A stretch of 64,000 nucleotides of DNA from Achromobacter marplatensis (GCF_002209535.1 NZ_NJIG01000012.1:62001-126000); one strand, 5' to 3'; counted from the first letter of the stretch, positions 10,477 through 19,987 are shown. A program made the numbers and translations. The notes: generated by a model from the sequence alone, not told the origin.

Positions 10477-10635
10477 GTGCATTCAGGGTCGGTATTCAAT
10501 TGTAAAGTTTTGTCGAGATTTGCCTAAAGTTGACCTATCTCCCCCGAACTAAACTTCATAGTCACGTAACATATTGGTCAAGTCTTTGACATACAGGGCG
10601 TCCACACTGACTGGACTCTCTAGGAGCTTCGCGCA

Positions 10636-11442
10636 ATGCTGGAACTAGCACGCATCAACCCAAGCCGTAATCCCGCCGAACCATTTACGGGCGCCGCCCC
10701 GAAGGTGCTGGCGGTCGGCCTGGCGCGCACAGCTGAAGAAATCGAGCAGATTCAGCGTCTGCGCTACGAGGTCTTCACTGAGGATATGGGCGTGGTATTT
10801 CCCGATGCCCAGGATGGTATCGAACACGATCGCTTCGATCCCTTCTGCGAACACCTGATGGTCCGCGAGATGGACACGGGCCGCATCGTCGGCACGTACC
10901 GGATCCTGACGCCTGAAAAGGCGCGGGAGGCGGGTGGGTACTACTCGCAATCTGAATTCGATCTATCGGGCCTCGGTTCAATCCGCGACAACCTGGTCGA
11001 AGTCGGCCGGTCGTGTACGCACGCGGACTATCGCAACGGCGCCGTCATCATGCTGCTGTGGTCCGGCCTGGCCGAGTACCTGCGCCGTGGCGGTTACGAG
11101 TACGTGCTGGGTTGCGCAAGCGTCAGCCTGCGCGACGATGGCGTGACCGCCGCGGAAGTCTGGCGCACCATTTCCAAGCAGCTGCCGCAGGACAATGAGC
11201 CGCGAGTCATGCCGCTGCACCGGTATCCGGTGGAAAAGCTGAACAGCTCGTTGCCGGCCCGGGTGCCGCCGCTGATCAAGGGTTACCTTAAGCTGGGGGC
11301 CAAGGTTTGCGGTGAACCCGCCTGGGACCCGGATTTCAATGCCGCGGACTTTCCGGTTTTGCTGAAAATGGACCGCATGGACGAGCGTTACCGCCGCCAC
11401 TTCGGCCTGGATCAACCTGCTGCCGTGAACGGCCAGCGCTGA
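10636..11442 (+). CDS. olsB: GNAT-fold N-acyltransferase, OlsB-like
   Basis: A 268-residue protein of the acyltransferase family that includes OlsB, which transfers a 3-hydroxyacyl chain from acyl-ACP to ornithine in the first step of ornithine-lipid synthesis, at the inner face of the membrane. Visible family features are RLRYEVFTEDMG near residues 40-53, HDRFDPFCEHLMV, IVGTYRIL, VEVGRSCTH and a C-terminal KGYLKLGAKVCGEPAWD. No OlsA-like gene lies next to it, so ornithine as the substrate is inferred from family likeness. A tiny ORF begins 5 bases after its stop. Confidence 0.75.
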   Translation: MLELARINPSRNPAEPFTGAAPKVLAVGLARTAEEIEQIQRLRYEVFTEDMGVVFPDAQDGIEHDRFDPFCEHLMVREMDTGRIVGTYRILTPEKAREAGGYYSQSEFDLSGLGSIRDNLVEVGRSCTHADYRNGAVIMLLWSGLAEYLRRGGYEYVLGCASVSLRDDGVTAAEVWRTISKQLPQDNEPRVMPLHRYPVEKLNSSLPARVPPLIKGYLKLGAKVCGEPAWDPDFNAADFPVLLKMDRMDERYRRHFGLDQPAAVNGQR

Positions 11443-11447
11443 TCATC

Positions 11448-11558
11448 ATGCGCCGCCTGATCCGTCGTATGAAGATCAGATTGATACGGCGGGCCACGCG
11501 GCCCTTGCGCATGGAGCTCAAGCAGCTCCATCGCCAGACGGATCTGTCGCCGTTCTGA
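11448..11558 (+). CDS. Possible 36-residue arginine-rich small protein
   Basis: This short frame starts 5 bases after the olsB stop and ends just before a strong terminator, so it would be the last cistron of the olsB transcript. It encodes a very basic peptide (MRRLIRRMKIRLIRR...), probably amphipathic, with high GC3 like the neighbours. There is no Shine-Dalgarno site of its own, so it would depend on coupling to olsB. I know no family for it. It may be an unannotated membrane-binding small protein or just a chance frame. Confidence 0.35.
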   Translation: MRRLIRRMKIRLIRRATRPLRMELKQLHRQTDLSPF

Positions 11559-11566
11559 AGAAAAAA

Positions 11567-11605
11567 ACGGGCGATGGCTTTGCAGCCATCGCCCGTGTTG
11601 TTTTT
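11567..11605. terminator. Bidirectional terminator between olsB and ppx
   Basis: A perfect 13-bp stem ACGGGCGATGGCT with a 4-nt loop is flanked by an A-run on the left and GTTGTTTTT on the right. It can therefore terminate both the rightward olsB transcript and the leftward ppx transcript. Confidence 0.9.
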
Positions 11606-11645
11606 ACCGCCAAGCCGCCTTTTCGCCGGCTTGACGGCTATCCGA

Positions 11646-13133
11646 TCAGAATTCCAGCAATTCGAACGAAAACCCCACCTTGTTCCATTCCGCTTCTTCC
11701 GCACGCAGCGTGAAGTCGCTTAACGGGTGCTGGGCCAGCCATTCGCGGTTGACGCGCACCACGATGGAGTTGTCGCGGACCGAGGCGGTCAGCGGCAGTG
11801 GTTCGATTTCGCCGCGGCGGCGGAACAGCAGGACGGCCAGGCGCAGGCTCAGGATGGCCTTCCACTGCGGACGCGTGCGGATCAGCGGTTCCAGCTTGGT
11901 CAGCTTGCCTTGATGGCCCAGCGCCAACAGGGCCAGCAACTGCTGGTCGGCGCGGGAGAAGCCTGGCATGTCGGCGTTTTCCAGCACGTACGCCGTGTGC
12001 TTGTGGTACGCGTTGTGCGCGATGGACAGGCCCACTTCGTGCAGGTCCGCGGCCCATCCCAGGGCCGGACGCAGCTCGGCGCGCTCAGGGCCTTCGGGGA
12101 ACATGGCGTCGAACAGCGTCAATGCAGCGTGGCGCACGCGGCGGGCCTGGTTCACGTCGACGTGGTAGCGCTTCATGAACTGGCGCACCGATTCGTCGCG
12201 CTTGTCGTGTTCGTCGTCGCGGCCCAGCAGGTCGTACAGCACGCCCAGGCGCAGCGCGCCGTCACCCGTGTGCATGACCTCGATGCCCAGTTCATCGAAC
12301 AGCGCGCTCATGATGGCCAGCCCGCCGGGCAGCACGTCGGAGCGCTCGATCTTGATGCCGGGCAGTTCGGACGGGATGACTCGGCCCGAACGCACGATGC
12401 GGTCTTTCAGCTTGGCCAGGCCCGCGCGGGTGATGCCGCGGTCGGAAAAGCGGCTTTCGGTCAGGATCGCGAACAGCGCCTTGGCAGTGCCGGAAGAGCC
12501 ATAAGCCTCTTTCCAGCCCATCTTGCGGTACTGCTTGGCGATGACTTCGATTTCGCGCCGGGCGGCCAGTTCGGCCTGCTTCATCTGGTGCGCATCCACC
12601 ACGCCGTCCGAGAAGAACTGGCGGCTGTAGCTGACGCAGCCCATGTACAGCGAGGACATCAGACCGGGTTCGTGGCCCTTGCCGATGATGACTTCGGTTG
12701 AACCGCCGCCGATGTCGATGACCAGCCGCTTGTTGGGCGAGGGGGGCAGGGTGTGGACCACGCCCGAGAATATCAGGCGGGCCTCTTCGCGGCCGGCGAT
12801 GACTTCGATGGGAAAGCCCAGGGCGGCTTCGGCGCGCGGCAGGAAGTCCCGCGTGTTGCGGGCGACCCGGAAGGTATTGGTAGCAACCGCGCGGACGCGA
12901 TTGGGGTGGAAACTGCGCAGGCGGTCGCCAAAACGTTCCAGGACGGCGATGGCGCGCTCGATGGCGTCGTCGCCAAGGCGCTTTTCGGCATCCAGGCCGG
13001 CGGCAAGCCGGACGGTTTCCTTGAGACGATCGATCTGATAGATCTGGGGCGTACCGTCCTGTTGAACGATGCGTCCGATGGAGAGGCGGAAGCTGTTGGA
13101 CCCGAGGTCCACCGCGGCCAGAAGTTGATCCAT
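11646..13133 (-). CDS. ppx: Ppx/GppA family exopolyphosphatase
   Basis: A 495-residue phosphatase of the ASKHA fold that trims terminal phosphates from polyphosphate (or converts pppGpp to ppGpp in the GppA subgroup). Motifs seen: AAVDLGSNSFRL at residues 6-17 (phosphate 1), IAGREEARLIF, VIDIGGGSTEVI (phosphate 2), and the C-terminal HD-like helical part with WAADLHEVGLSIAHNAYHKH. It is divergent from ppk1 across 207 bases, pairing synthesis with degradation of polyphosphate. Context favours Ppx over GppA. Confidence 0.92.
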   Translation of the reverse strand: MDQLLAAVDLGSNSFRLSIGRIVQQDGTPQIYQIDRLKETVRLAAGLDAEKRLGDDAIERAIAVLERFGDRLRSFHPNRVRAVATNTFRVARNTRDFLPRAEAALGFPIEVIAGREEARLIFSGVVHTLPPSPNKRLVIDIGGGSTEVIIGKGHEPGLMSSLYMGCVSYSRQFFSDGVVDAHQMKQAELAARREIEVIAKQYRKMGWKEAYGSSGTAKALFAILTESRFSDRGITRAGLAKLKDRIVRSGRVIPSELPGIKIERSDVLPGGLAIMSALFDELGIEVMHTGDGALRLGVLYDLLGRDDEHDKRDESVRQFMKRYHVDVNQARRVRHAALTLFDAMFPEGPERAELRPALGWAADLHEVGLSIAHNAYHKHTAYVLENADMPGFSRADQQLLALLALGHQGKLTKLEPLIRTRPQWKAILSLRLAVLLFRRRGEIEPLPLTASVRDNSIVVRVNREWLAQHPLSDFTLRAEEAEWNKVGFSFELLEF

Positions 13134-13288
13134 GCGGCTCGTGATTTAGGCTTTGAGGTGGCCTGATTATAGAGACCCCATATGACAGTGCCCTGAGCTA
13201 CGGGTTTTCGCTTATGGAACAGGGGCTTGGCGGAAAGAAGGCGTGCGCTATACGTCCCGATTTTGGCGTACGCTACGCTTTTGGCGTC

Positions 13289-13306
13289 GTGTCATAGAAC
13301 CGTCAC
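13289..13306 (+). promoter_or_regulatory. Pho box upstream of ppk1
   Basis: GTGTCATAGAACCGTCAC matches the PhoB consensus CTGTCATAWAWCTGTCAY at 15 of 18 positions, with both 7-bp direct repeats intact and 4-bp spacing. A TAAAAC hexamer begins 10 bases downstream (13317), the distance expected for the -10 of a PhoB-activated promoter. It faces ppk1, and the divergent ppx may share it. Confidence 0.7.
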
Positions 13307-13340
13307 TTATTTGCAGTAAAACTCCACGCTCCCTTTACGT

Positions 13341-15428
13341 ATGGAATCCGGTATGCCCACACGCCCGCCTGGCGAGCCCTTGCTCATGAATCGCGAGTTG
13401 TCGCTGCTCAAATTCAACGACCGTGTGCTGGCGATGGCGGAAAATCCGAAGACGCCTTTGCTGGAACGTCTGCGGTACGTGTGTATCGTCAGTTCGAATC
13501 TGGACGAGTTCTTCGAGATCCGGATCTCCAGCCTGAAAGAGCAGCAGCGCCAGTCGCCCAATATGGTCGGCCCCGACGGCATGACGCCCGACCAGGCGTT
13601 CGAAAACGTCCAGCAGGCGGTGCACGCCCTGGTTGCGCGTCAGTACAACCTGCTGAACGACGAGATCCTGCCGGCCATGCAGGCCGAGGGCATCACCCTG
13701 CATCACGCGTCCGAATGGAACGCCGAGCAGCAGGAGTGGGCGCGCGACGTGTTCAACCGCGACGTGATGCCGCTTTTGACCCCGATCGGGCTGGACCCGG
13801 CGCACCCGTTTCCCCGCGTCTACAACAAGAGCCTGAATTTCATCGTGTCGCTGGCCGGGGCCGATGCCTTCGGCCGCCAGGCCTCGATTGCCGTGGTGCA
13901 GGCGCCGCGCGCGCTGCCGCGCCTGATCAAGATGCCGCCGGCGCTGTCCGGCCACCCCGAAGGTTTCATCCTGCTGACGTCCTTGCTGCGCGCCTTCGTG
14001 GGCGAGCTGTTCCCGGGGCTGGAGATGCTGGGCTGCTACCAGTGGCGGGTCACGCGCAACAGCGACCTGTTCGTGGACGAGGAAGAAGTCACCAACCTGC
14101 GCCATGCGCTGCAGGGCGAGCTGTCGCAGCGCAACTTCGGCGCCGCCGTGCGGCTGGAAATCGACAAGCTGACGCCCGTTGAGCTGGAAACCTTCCTGCA
14201 ACGCGAGTTTTCGCTGACGGCCCAGGACACCTACCGCGTGCCGGGGCCGGTGAACCTGTCGCGCCTGATGCAGCTGTGCAATTCGGATCTGCGGCCCGAC
14301 CTGCTGTTCCCGGACTACCGTGCGCCGGTGCCTGCCCCCTTCGACCGGGTAGGCGACAAGCCGTCCGAGCTGTTCGAAGCGGTGGCCGAGCAGGATCGCC
14401 TGCTGCACCATCCCTACCAGTCTTTCCAGCCTGTCATCGACTTCCTGACGGCGGCCGCGCTGGATCCGGACGTGATGGCGATTAAGCAGACCATCTACCG
14501 CACCGGCGAGGATTCCGAGCTGATGAAGATCCTGCTGGCCGCCGCGCGCGCCGGCAAGGAAGTGACGGTGGTGGTGGAGCTGATGGCGCGCTTTGACGAG
14601 CAGACCAACATCAACTGGGCGTCCAAGCTGGAAGAGGTGGGCGCGCACGTGGTGTACGGTGTCGTGGCGCACAAGACCCACGCCAAGATGGCGGTGGTGC
14701 TGCGCCGCGAAAACGGCCGTCTGCGCCGCTACGCGCACTTGGGCACCGGCAATTACCATCCGCGCACGGCCAGGCTGTACACCGACTTCGGGCTGCTGAC
14801 CGCGGACCCGAAGCTGTGCGAGGACATGGACAAGGTTTTCGCGCAATTGACCGGACTGGGCGCGCGTCGTTCGCTCAAGGCCCTGATGCAGTCTCCTTTC
14901 ACCATGCACGACGGGATGGTGGCGCTGATCCGCGCCGAGGCCCGCGCGGCCAAGGCGGGCAAGCGTTCGCGCATCATGGCCAAGATGAATTCGCTGCTGG
15001 AAGAGCAGATCATCGAAGAGCTCTACAAGGCCAGCCAGGCTGGCGTGAAGATCGACTTGATCGTGCGTGGCGTCTGCGCGCTGCGGGCCGGCGTGCCGGG
15101 GCTGTCCGAGAACATCCGGGTGCGCTCCATCGTAGGGCGCTTCCTGGAGCATTCGCGGGTGTTCTATTTCTATGCGGATGGCGAGGAAACGGTTTATCTG
15201 TCGTCGGCGGACTGGATGGACCGCAATTTCTTCCGTCGTGTGGAAATCGCTTTCCCGATTTATGACAAGACCTTGAAGAAGCGCGTGGTCGACGAGGCGT
15301 TCACGTATGCGCTGCGCGACAACCAGCTGGCCTGGCAACAGCAGCCCGATGGCGATTACGCCCGGGTCAAGAGCCGCCGCGAACCGTTCAACCTGCATCT
15401 GTACCTGATGCAGAAACTGGGCGTGTAA
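13341..15428 (+). CDS. ppk1: Polyphosphate kinase 1
   Basis: A 695-residue enzyme that reversibly makes inorganic polyphosphate from ATP. The N-terminal domain is typical (LLMNRELSLLKFNDRVL, SSNLDEFFEIR), followed by the head domain and two phospholipase-D-like catalytic domains with the conserved histidine segments AHKTHAKMAVV and HLGTGNYHPRTARLYTD. The end is the usual HLYLMQKLG form. Neither possible start (13341 or 13353) has a good ribosome site; homologues would fit either. The Pho box upstream points to induction under phosphate starvation. Confidence 0.96.
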   Translation: MESGMPTRPPGEPLLMNRELSLLKFNDRVLAMAENPKTPLLERLRYVCIVSSNLDEFFEIRISSLKEQQRQSPNMVGPDGMTPDQAFENVQQAVHALVARQYNLLNDEILPAMQAEGITLHHASEWNAEQQEWARDVFNRDVMPLLTPIGLDPAHPFPRVYNKSLNFIVSLAGADAFGRQASIAVVQAPRALPRLIKMPPALSGHPEGFILLTSLLRAFVGELFPGLEMLGCYQWRVTRNSDLFVDEEEVTNLRHALQGELSQRNFGAAVRLEIDKLTPVELETFLQREFSLTAQDTYRVPGPVNLSRLMQLCNSDLRPDLLFPDYRAPVPAPFDRVGDKPSELFEAVAEQDRLLHHPYQSFQPVIDFLTAAALDPDVMAIKQTIYRTGEDSELMKILLAAARAGKEVTVVVELMARFDEQTNINWASKLEEVGAHVVYGVVAHKTHAKMAVVLRRENGRLRRYAHLGTGNYHPRTARLYTDFGLLTADPKLCEDMDKVFAQLTGLGARRSLKALMQSPFTMHDGMVALIRAEARAAKAGKRSRIMAKMNSLLEEQIIEELYKASQAGVKIDLIVRGVCALRAGVPGLSENIRVRSIVGRFLEHSRVFYFYADGEETVYLSSADWMDRNFFRRVEIAFPIYDKTLKKRVVDEAFTYALRDNQLAWQQQPDGDYARVKSRREPFNLHLYLMQKLGV

Positions 15429-15466
15429 CCCGCCTGCCTGTCACACGGGGAATCGTCCCTGAATAT

Positions 15467-15505
15467 CGCGGCCGCCCTGTTTTTCAGGGCGGCCGCGGTG
15501 TTTTT
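15467..15505 (+). terminator. Rho-independent terminator after ppk1
   Basis: A perfect 13-bp stem CGCGGCCGCCCTG with a TTTTT loop is followed by GTGTTTTT. It separates ppk1 from the pst operon. Confidence 0.9.
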
Positions 15506-15541
15506 AGGGGGTGAAAACGGTGTCGCATGAAGCGTATGTGA

Positions 15542-15575
15542 CTGTCACTATCTTGTCACGTTGGGCTTCTAAGAT
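15542..15575 (+). promoter_or_regulatory. Pho box and -10 element of the pst operon
   Basis: CTGTCACTATCTTGTCAC (15542-15559) carries two TGTCA repeats at the PhoB spacing and matches the consensus at 13 of 18 positions. TAAGAT at 15570-15575 lies 10 bases further on and fits a -10 element. pstS starts about 70 bases downstream. PhoB control of pst is well established in proteobacteria. Confidence 0.75.
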
Positions 15576-15647
15576 GCGAGGGTCGCTGAAAGACAGGCAC
15601 CGAAAAAGCCTGACCAGACTCCTCCAACGAGCACAGAAGGAACCCTG

Positions 15648-16688
15648 ATGTTCAAACGTGTCTTCAAACAAGTTTCCCTGGGTGTCGCGCTGAGCGCCGC
15701 CGTCTTCGCCGTCCAGGCCGCCGATGTGACCGGCGCCGGCGCATCGTTCCCGTACCCCATCTACGCCAAGTGGGCTTCCGACTACAAGGCTGCCACCAAC
15801 AACGCGGTCAACTACCAGTCGATCGGTTCGGGCGGCGGCCAGCAGCAGATCATCGCCAAGACCGTCGATTTCGGCGCTTCGGACGATCCCATGAAGGCGG
15901 CTGACCTGGAAAAGAACGGCCTGCTGCAATTCCCGGCCGTGATCGGCGGTACCGTGGCTGTCGTCAACGTCGACGGCGTCGAACCGGGCAAGCTGAAGCT
16001 GTCGGGCCCGGTGCTGGCCGACATCTTCCTGGGCAAGATCAAGAAGTGGGACGACAGCGCCATCAAGGCCCTGAACCCCGACCTCAAGCTGCCCTCGGCC
16101 GACATCATCGTCGTGCACCGTTCGGACGGCTCGGGCACCACCTTCGGCTGGACCAACTACCTGTCCAAGGTGTCGGCTGACTGGAAGTCGCAAGTCGGTG
16201 AAGGCAAGGCCGTCAAGTGGCCCGTGGGTCAAGGCGGCAAGGGCAACGAAGGCGTCGCCGCCTACGTCGGCCAGCTCAAGAACTCGATCGGCTACGTGGA
16301 ATACGCCTACGCCAAGCAGAACAAGCTGGCCTGGACGCAGCTGCAGAACAAGGAAGGCAAGTTTGTTCAGCCGGAGCAGAAGGCATTCGCCGCTGCGGCC
16401 GCCAACGCCGACTGGAAGAGCGCGCCGGGCATGGGCGTGGTCCTGACCGACGAGCCGGGTGCCGATTCGTGGCCCGTCACCGCCGCCACCTTCATCCTGA
16501 TCCACAAGTCGCAAGACAAGCCGGCTCAGGGCAAGGCCGTGCTGGAGTTCTTCGACTGGGCGTTCAAGAACGGCGCCAAGTCGGCTGAAACGATGGACTA
16601 CGTGCCGCTGCCGGAAGCCGTCACCAAGGAAATCCGCGCCGCTTGGGGCGAAGTGAAGGCTGCCGACGGCAAGGCCGTCTGGAAGTAG
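15648..16688 (+). CDS. pstS: Periplasmic phosphate-binding protein PstS
   Basis: A 346-residue substrate-binding protein of the high-affinity phosphate ABC importer. A Sec signal peptide ends near residue 24 (AVFAVQA/ADV). The mature start GAGASFPYPIYAKW and the phosphate-binding loops (SIGSGGGQQQI, SDDPM, HRSDGSGTTFGWTNYL) are typical. The gene is first in pstSCAB behind a Pho box. A large hairpin directly after it may stabilise pstS mRNA so that the binding protein is made in excess over the membrane parts. Confidence 0.97.
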   Translation: MFKRVFKQVSLGVALSAAVFAVQAADVTGAGASFPYPIYAKWASDYKAATNNAVNYQSIGSGGGQQQIIAKTVDFGASDDPMKAADLEKNGLLQFPAVIGGTVAVVNVDGVEPGKLKLSGPVLADIFLGKIKKWDDSAIKALNPDLKLPSADIIVVHRSDGSGTTFGWTNYLSKVSADWKSQVGEGKAVKWPVGQGGKGNEGVAAYVGQLKNSIGYVEYAYAKQNKLAWTQLQNKEGKFVQPEQKAFAAAAANADWKSAPGMGVVLTDEPGADSWPVTAATFILIHKSQDKPAQGKAVLEFFDWAFKNGAKSAETMDYVPLPEAVTKEIRAAWGEVKAADGKAVWK

Positions 16689-16690
16689 GA

Positions 16691-16748
16691 TGGGTGTAGC
16701 GCGCGAGAACTCTGGCAAGGACGCAGATCTCTCCTCGCGCGCAACCCA
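16691..16748 (+). other. Large stem-loop between pstS and pstC
   Basis: The inverted repeat GCGCGCGAG/CTCGCGCGC (16699-16707 and 16734-16742) extends outward to TGGGT/ACCCA. It starts 2 bases after the pstS stop and lacks a T-tract. It fits an mRNA-stabilising or processing hairpin that lowers pstCAB relative to pstS. Confidence 0.6.
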
Positions 16749-16847
16749 TCAAGCGGCCGCCCCTAGCACTCTGCCAGCAGAAGAAAAGGGGCGGTCTGCC
16801 GCAAGACCTCCCGTTGTTCCCCCAGGTTACCTAAGGAAAGTCCATCC

Positions 16848-17864
16848 ATGAGCGCGGTAATGGATAATAGTGTGCCGCTTTCGCCCAGCGTGGCGGACTC
16901 CGTGACTACCGGCACGCCTTCGCCTATGAAGCAAAATAAAAATGCGCTGATGGATGCGCTTTTCAAGAATCTGACCCGCCTGTTCGCCTTCCTGGTGTTC
17001 ATCCTGCTGGCGGCGATTCTCGTATCCCTGATCTACGGCAGCCGCGAATCGCTGGCCAAATACGGCCTGTCGTTCCTGTGGCTGAACGACTGGGATCCCG
17101 TCAATCAGAACTACGGCGCGGTGGTGCCGATCATCGGCACGCTGCTGACCTCGGCCATTGCGCTGATCATCGCGGTGCCCGTCTCGTTCGGCATCGCCAT
17201 CTTCCTGACCGAGTTGTCGCCGACCTGGCTGCGCCGCCCGCTGGGCACCGCCGTGGAAATGCTGGCCGCGATTCCGTCGATCATCTACGGCATGTGGGGC
17301 CTGTTCGTCTTCGTGCCGGTGTTCCAGCAGTACGTGCAGCCCTTCCTGATCGCCACTCTGGGCAGCGTGCCCGTCATTGGGGGCATCTTCGCGGGTCCGC
17401 CGTTCGGCATCGGCATCTTCACGGCTGGCCTGATCCTGTCGATCATGATCATCCCGTTCATCGCTGCGGTGATGCGCGACGTGTTCGAACTGGTGCCGGC
17501 GATGCTGAAGGAATCGGCCTACGGCCTGGGCAGCACGACCTGGGAAGTGATGTGGCGCGTGGTACTGCCCTTCACCAAGTCGGGCGTCATCGGCGGCATC
17601 ATGCTGGGCCTGGGCCGCGCGCTCGGCGAGACGATGGCCGTCACGTTCGTGATCGGCAACGCTTTCAAGTGGTCCGGTTCGCTATTCTCTCCGGGCAACT
17701 CGATCGCGTCGGCCTTGGCCAACGAATTCAATGAAGCGGGCGGCATCCAGAAGTCGGCGTTGCTGGAACTGGGCCTGATCCTGTTCCTGATCACGACGAT
17801 CGTGCTGGCCCTGGCCAAGGTGCTGCTGGTTCGCCTGTCTGCCGGCGAAGGCAAGAAGACCTGA
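16848..17864 (+). CDS. pstC: Phosphate ABC transporter permease PstC
   Basis: A 338-residue inner-membrane subunit of the phosphate importer. About 30 N-terminal residues precede the first membrane helix ([19 protein letters not shown]). Several membrane helices follow, and the permease loop that docks the ATPase is [18 protein letters not shown] near residue 225. The segment [16 protein letters not shown] is a PstC hallmark. It sits in second place of pstSCAB. Confidence 0.95.
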   Translation: MSAVMDNSVPLSPSVADSVTTGTPSPMKQNKNALMDALFKNLTRLFAFLVFILLAAILVSLIYGSRESLAKYGLSFLWLNDWDPVNQNYGAVVPIIGTLLTSAIALIIAVPVSFGIAIFLTELSPTWLRRPLGTAVEMLAAIPSIIYGMWGLFVFVPVFQQYVQPFLIATLGSVPVIGGIFAGPPFGIGIFTAGLILSIMIIPFIAAVMRDVFELVPAMLKESAYGLGSTTWEVMWRVVLPFTKSGVIGGIMLGLGRALGETMAVTFVIGNAFKWSGSLFSPGNSIASALANEFNEAGGIQKSALLELGLILFLITTIVLALAKVLLVRLSAGEGKKT

Positions 17865-17890
17865 CCCGACGCGAGCACAAGGAAAAGATC

Positions 17891-18745
17891 ATGGCTGTCT
17901 CCGTACTCAATATGCAGAATGGCATCTACCGCCGGCGCCGCGTGGTCAACCGCATCATGCTGGCGGTGTCCCTCGGAACCCTGGCGTTCGGGCTGTTCTG
18001 GCTGTTCTGGATCATTCTGACACTGCTGACCAAGGGCGCGCCCGCGCTGTCGTACACGCTGTTCACGGAGATCACGCCGCCGCCGGGGCAAACCGGCGGC
18101 CTGATCAACGCGATTTTCGGCAGCGTGGTGATGGCAGGCGTGGGCACGCTGATCGGCACGCCAGTCGGCATCCTGGCCGGCACCTACCTGGCCGAATACG
18201 GCCAGCGTGGCTGGCTGGCTCCCGCGACGCGCTTCTTGAACGACGTGCTGCTGTCGGCGCCGTCCATCATCATCGGCCTGTTCATCTACGCCGTGTACGT
18301 GGCGCAGGTGGGGCACTACTCCGGTTGGGCGGGGGCACTTGCGCTGTCCATCCTGGTGATTCCGGTGGTGGTGCGCACCACCGACAACATGCTGCTGCTG
18401 GTGCCCAACAGCCTGCGCGAAGCCGCGGCGGCGCTGGGTTGCCCCAAATGGCGCATGATCACCCTGGTGTGCTATCGCGCCGCCAAGACCGGCATCATCA
18501 CCGGCGTGCTGCTGGCCATTGCCCGGATCTCGGGCGAGACCGCGCCGCTGCTGTTCACCGCGCTGTCCAACCAGTTCATGTCGTTCAACATGAATGCGCC
18601 GATGGCCAACCTGCCGGTCGTGATCTACCAATACGCCGCCAGCCCCTTCAAGGACTGGAACGACCTGGCCTGGGCCGGGGCCACGCTGATTACGTTGCTG
18701 GTGCTGGGCATCAACATCATTGCCCGCAACATGTTCCGCAAGTAA
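17891..18745 (+). CDS. pstA: Phosphate ABC transporter permease PstA
   Basis: The second permease subunit, 284 residues with about six membrane helices. The ATPase-docking segment is [19 protein letters not shown], and the following [15 protein letters not shown] is typical of PstA. It starts 26 bases after pstC with AAGGA upstream. Confidence 0.95.
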   Translation: MAVSVLNMQNGIYRRRRVVNRIMLAVSLGTLAFGLFWLFWIILTLLTKGAPALSYTLFTEITPPPGQTGGLINAIFGSVVMAGVGTLIGTPVGILAGTYLAEYGQRGWLAPATRFLNDVLLSAPSIIIGLFIYAVYVAQVGHYSGWAGALALSILVIPVVVRTTDNMLLLVPNSLREAAAALGCPKWRMITLVCYRAAKTGIITGVLLAIARISGETAPLLFTALSNQFMSFNMNAPMANLPVVIYQYAASPFKDWNDLAWAGATLITLLVLGINIIARNMFRK

Positions 18746-18793
18746 AGATCGCTTTGCCGGCGCGCATGGCGCGCCGGAGCCAAGGGAAGAGAA

Positions 18794-19570
18794 ATGGAAA
18801 ACACCGCTACCGCCGTCAAGAACAAGATCGAGGTCAAGAACCTGAACTTCTACTACGGCAAGTTCCATGCGATCCGCAATGTGAACATGTCGATCCAGGA
18901 GAAGAAGGTCACGGCCTTCATCGGCCCGTCGGGCTGCGGCAAGTCGACGCTTCTGCGCACGTTCAACCGCATGTTCGAGCTCTACCCGGGCCAGCGCGCC
19001 GAAGGCGAAATCATGCTGGACGGCGAAAACCTGCTGACCACCAAGACCGATATTTCGCTGATCCGCGCCAAGGTCGGCATGGTGTTCCAGAAGCCCACGC
19101 CGTTCCCGATGAGCATCTACGACAACATCGCCTTCGGCGTGCGCCTGTTCGAACGCCTGTCCAAGGGCGAGATGGACGAGCGCGTGGAATGGGCGCTGAG
19201 CAAGGCCGCGCTGTGGAACGAAGTGAAGGACAAGCTGCATCAAAGCGGCAACAGCCTGTCGGGCGGCCAGCAACAGCGCCTGTGCATCGCGCGCGGCGTG
19301 GCCATCAAACCGGAAGTGCTGCTGCTGGACGAGCCGTGCTCGGCGCTTGACCCGATTTCCACCGCCAAGATCGAAGAGCTGATCGCCGAACTGAAGAACG
19401 ACTACACGGTCGTGATCGTGACGCACAACATGCAGCAGGCGGCCCGCTGCTCGGACTACACCGCCTACATGTACCTGGGCGAGTTGATGGAATTCGGCCA
19501 GACCGACCAGATCTTCGTGAAGCCTTCGCGCAAGGAAACCGAAGACTACATCACGGGCCGTTTCGGCTGA
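18794..19570 (+). CDS. pstB: Phosphate ABC transporter ATPase PstB
   Basis: A 258-residue cytosolic ATPase that powers phosphate import. Walker [10 protein letters not shown] is at residues 44-52, the Q-loop is in [18 protein letters not shown], the ABC signature is [14 protein letters not shown], Walker B is [13 protein letters not shown] and the switch histidine is in [12 protein letters not shown]. It closes the operon. phoU, often next in other species, is not here; a strong terminator follows. Confidence 0.97.
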   Translation: MENTATAVKNKIEVKNLNFYYGKFHAIRNVNMSIQEKKVTAFIGPSGCGKSTLLRTFNRMFELYPGQRAEGEIMLDGENLLTTKTDISLIRAKVGMVFQKPTPFPMSIYDNIAFGVRLFERLSKGEMDERVEWALSKAALWNEVKDKLHQSGNSLSGGQQQRLCIARGVAIKPEVLLLDEPCSALDPISTAKIEELIAELKNDYTVVIVTHNMQQAARCSDYTAYMYLGELMEFGQTDQIFVKPSRKETEDYITGRFG

Positions 19571-19594
19571 TCGCGTTTCGGATCGGTTCCAGAT

Positions 19595-19629
19595 GCAAAA
19601 CGGCGCGCCTGATGGGCGCGCCGTTTTGC
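19595..19629 (+). terminator. Rho-independent terminator after pstB
   Basis: A perfect 15-bp stem GCAAAACGGCGCGCC/GGCGCGCCGTTTTGC with a 5-nt loop. The A-run and T-run inside the stem arms make it usable from either strand. Confidence 0.85.
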
Positions 19630-19857
19630 ATTGGGCGCATCGGAATCAGGCGGAGGTATTCGCCATGTGTTTCCCGATGAATGTCGATGCGTGGTTTTGC
19701 CCGAAGGAGGGCCCCCGGCCATGCGACAGCAGCTGCAATTAATTCAGGCTTGAACTATATGGGTGTCAGCCAGGGGGTCGGAAGTCCGGCTGGCTGGGAC
19801 CGATTTGGCGGGGATGCCTCCCCGCCCGGGTGGGATTCTGGTATAGTTGCCACCCTT

Positions 19858-19934
19858 CGGGGCGTAGCGCAGCCTGGTAGCGCATCTGCTTTGGGAGCAG
19901 AGGGTCGTGAGTTCGAATCCCACCGCCCCGACCA
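19858..19934 (+). tRNA. proM: tRNA-Pro (anticodon UGG), island integration site
   Basis: A 77-nt cloverleaf. The acceptor CGGGGCG pairs with CGCCCCG and the 3' ACCA is encoded. The anticodon loop is in CTGCTTTGGGAGCAG (TGG), and the T-arm is GGTCGTGAGTTCGAATCC. A TATAGT -10 element lies 10 bases before the 5' end (19842-19847). The half from the anticodon to the 3' end is repeated exactly at 47580-47626, marking this gene as the target of the adjacent island; the gene remains intact after integration. Confidence 0.96.
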
Positions 19935-19935
19935 A
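19889..19935 (+). repeat. attL core: 3' half of tRNA-Pro
   Basis: 47 bases starting in the anticodon loop (CTTTGGGAGCAG...) and ending one base past the CCA are identical to 47580-47626. Similarity continues outward with one mismatch (A-run, then ATCAA). Confidence 0.93.
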
Positions 19936-19942
19936 AAAAATC

Positions 19943-19979
19943 AAGGCCTTACAGAGGTTGCTCTGTAAGGCCTTTTTCT
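19943..19979 (+). terminator. Terminator behind the intact tRNA-Pro, brought by the island
   Basis: A perfect 14-bp stem AAGGCCTTACAGAG/CTCTGTAAGGCCTT with a GTTG loop is followed by TTTTTCTTTT. It lies inside the island border, so it replaces the original terminator of the tRNA. A hairpin of different sequence sits at the same place after attR. Confidence 0.9.
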
Positions 19980-19987
19980 TTTGTGGG

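Noticed and set aside
13335-15398. 687-codon minus-strand frame
   Set aside because: Antisense to ppk1; composition of a mirror frame.
17519-19426. 635-codon minus-strand frame
   Set aside because: Antisense to pstC, pstA and pstB, all with full family motifs.
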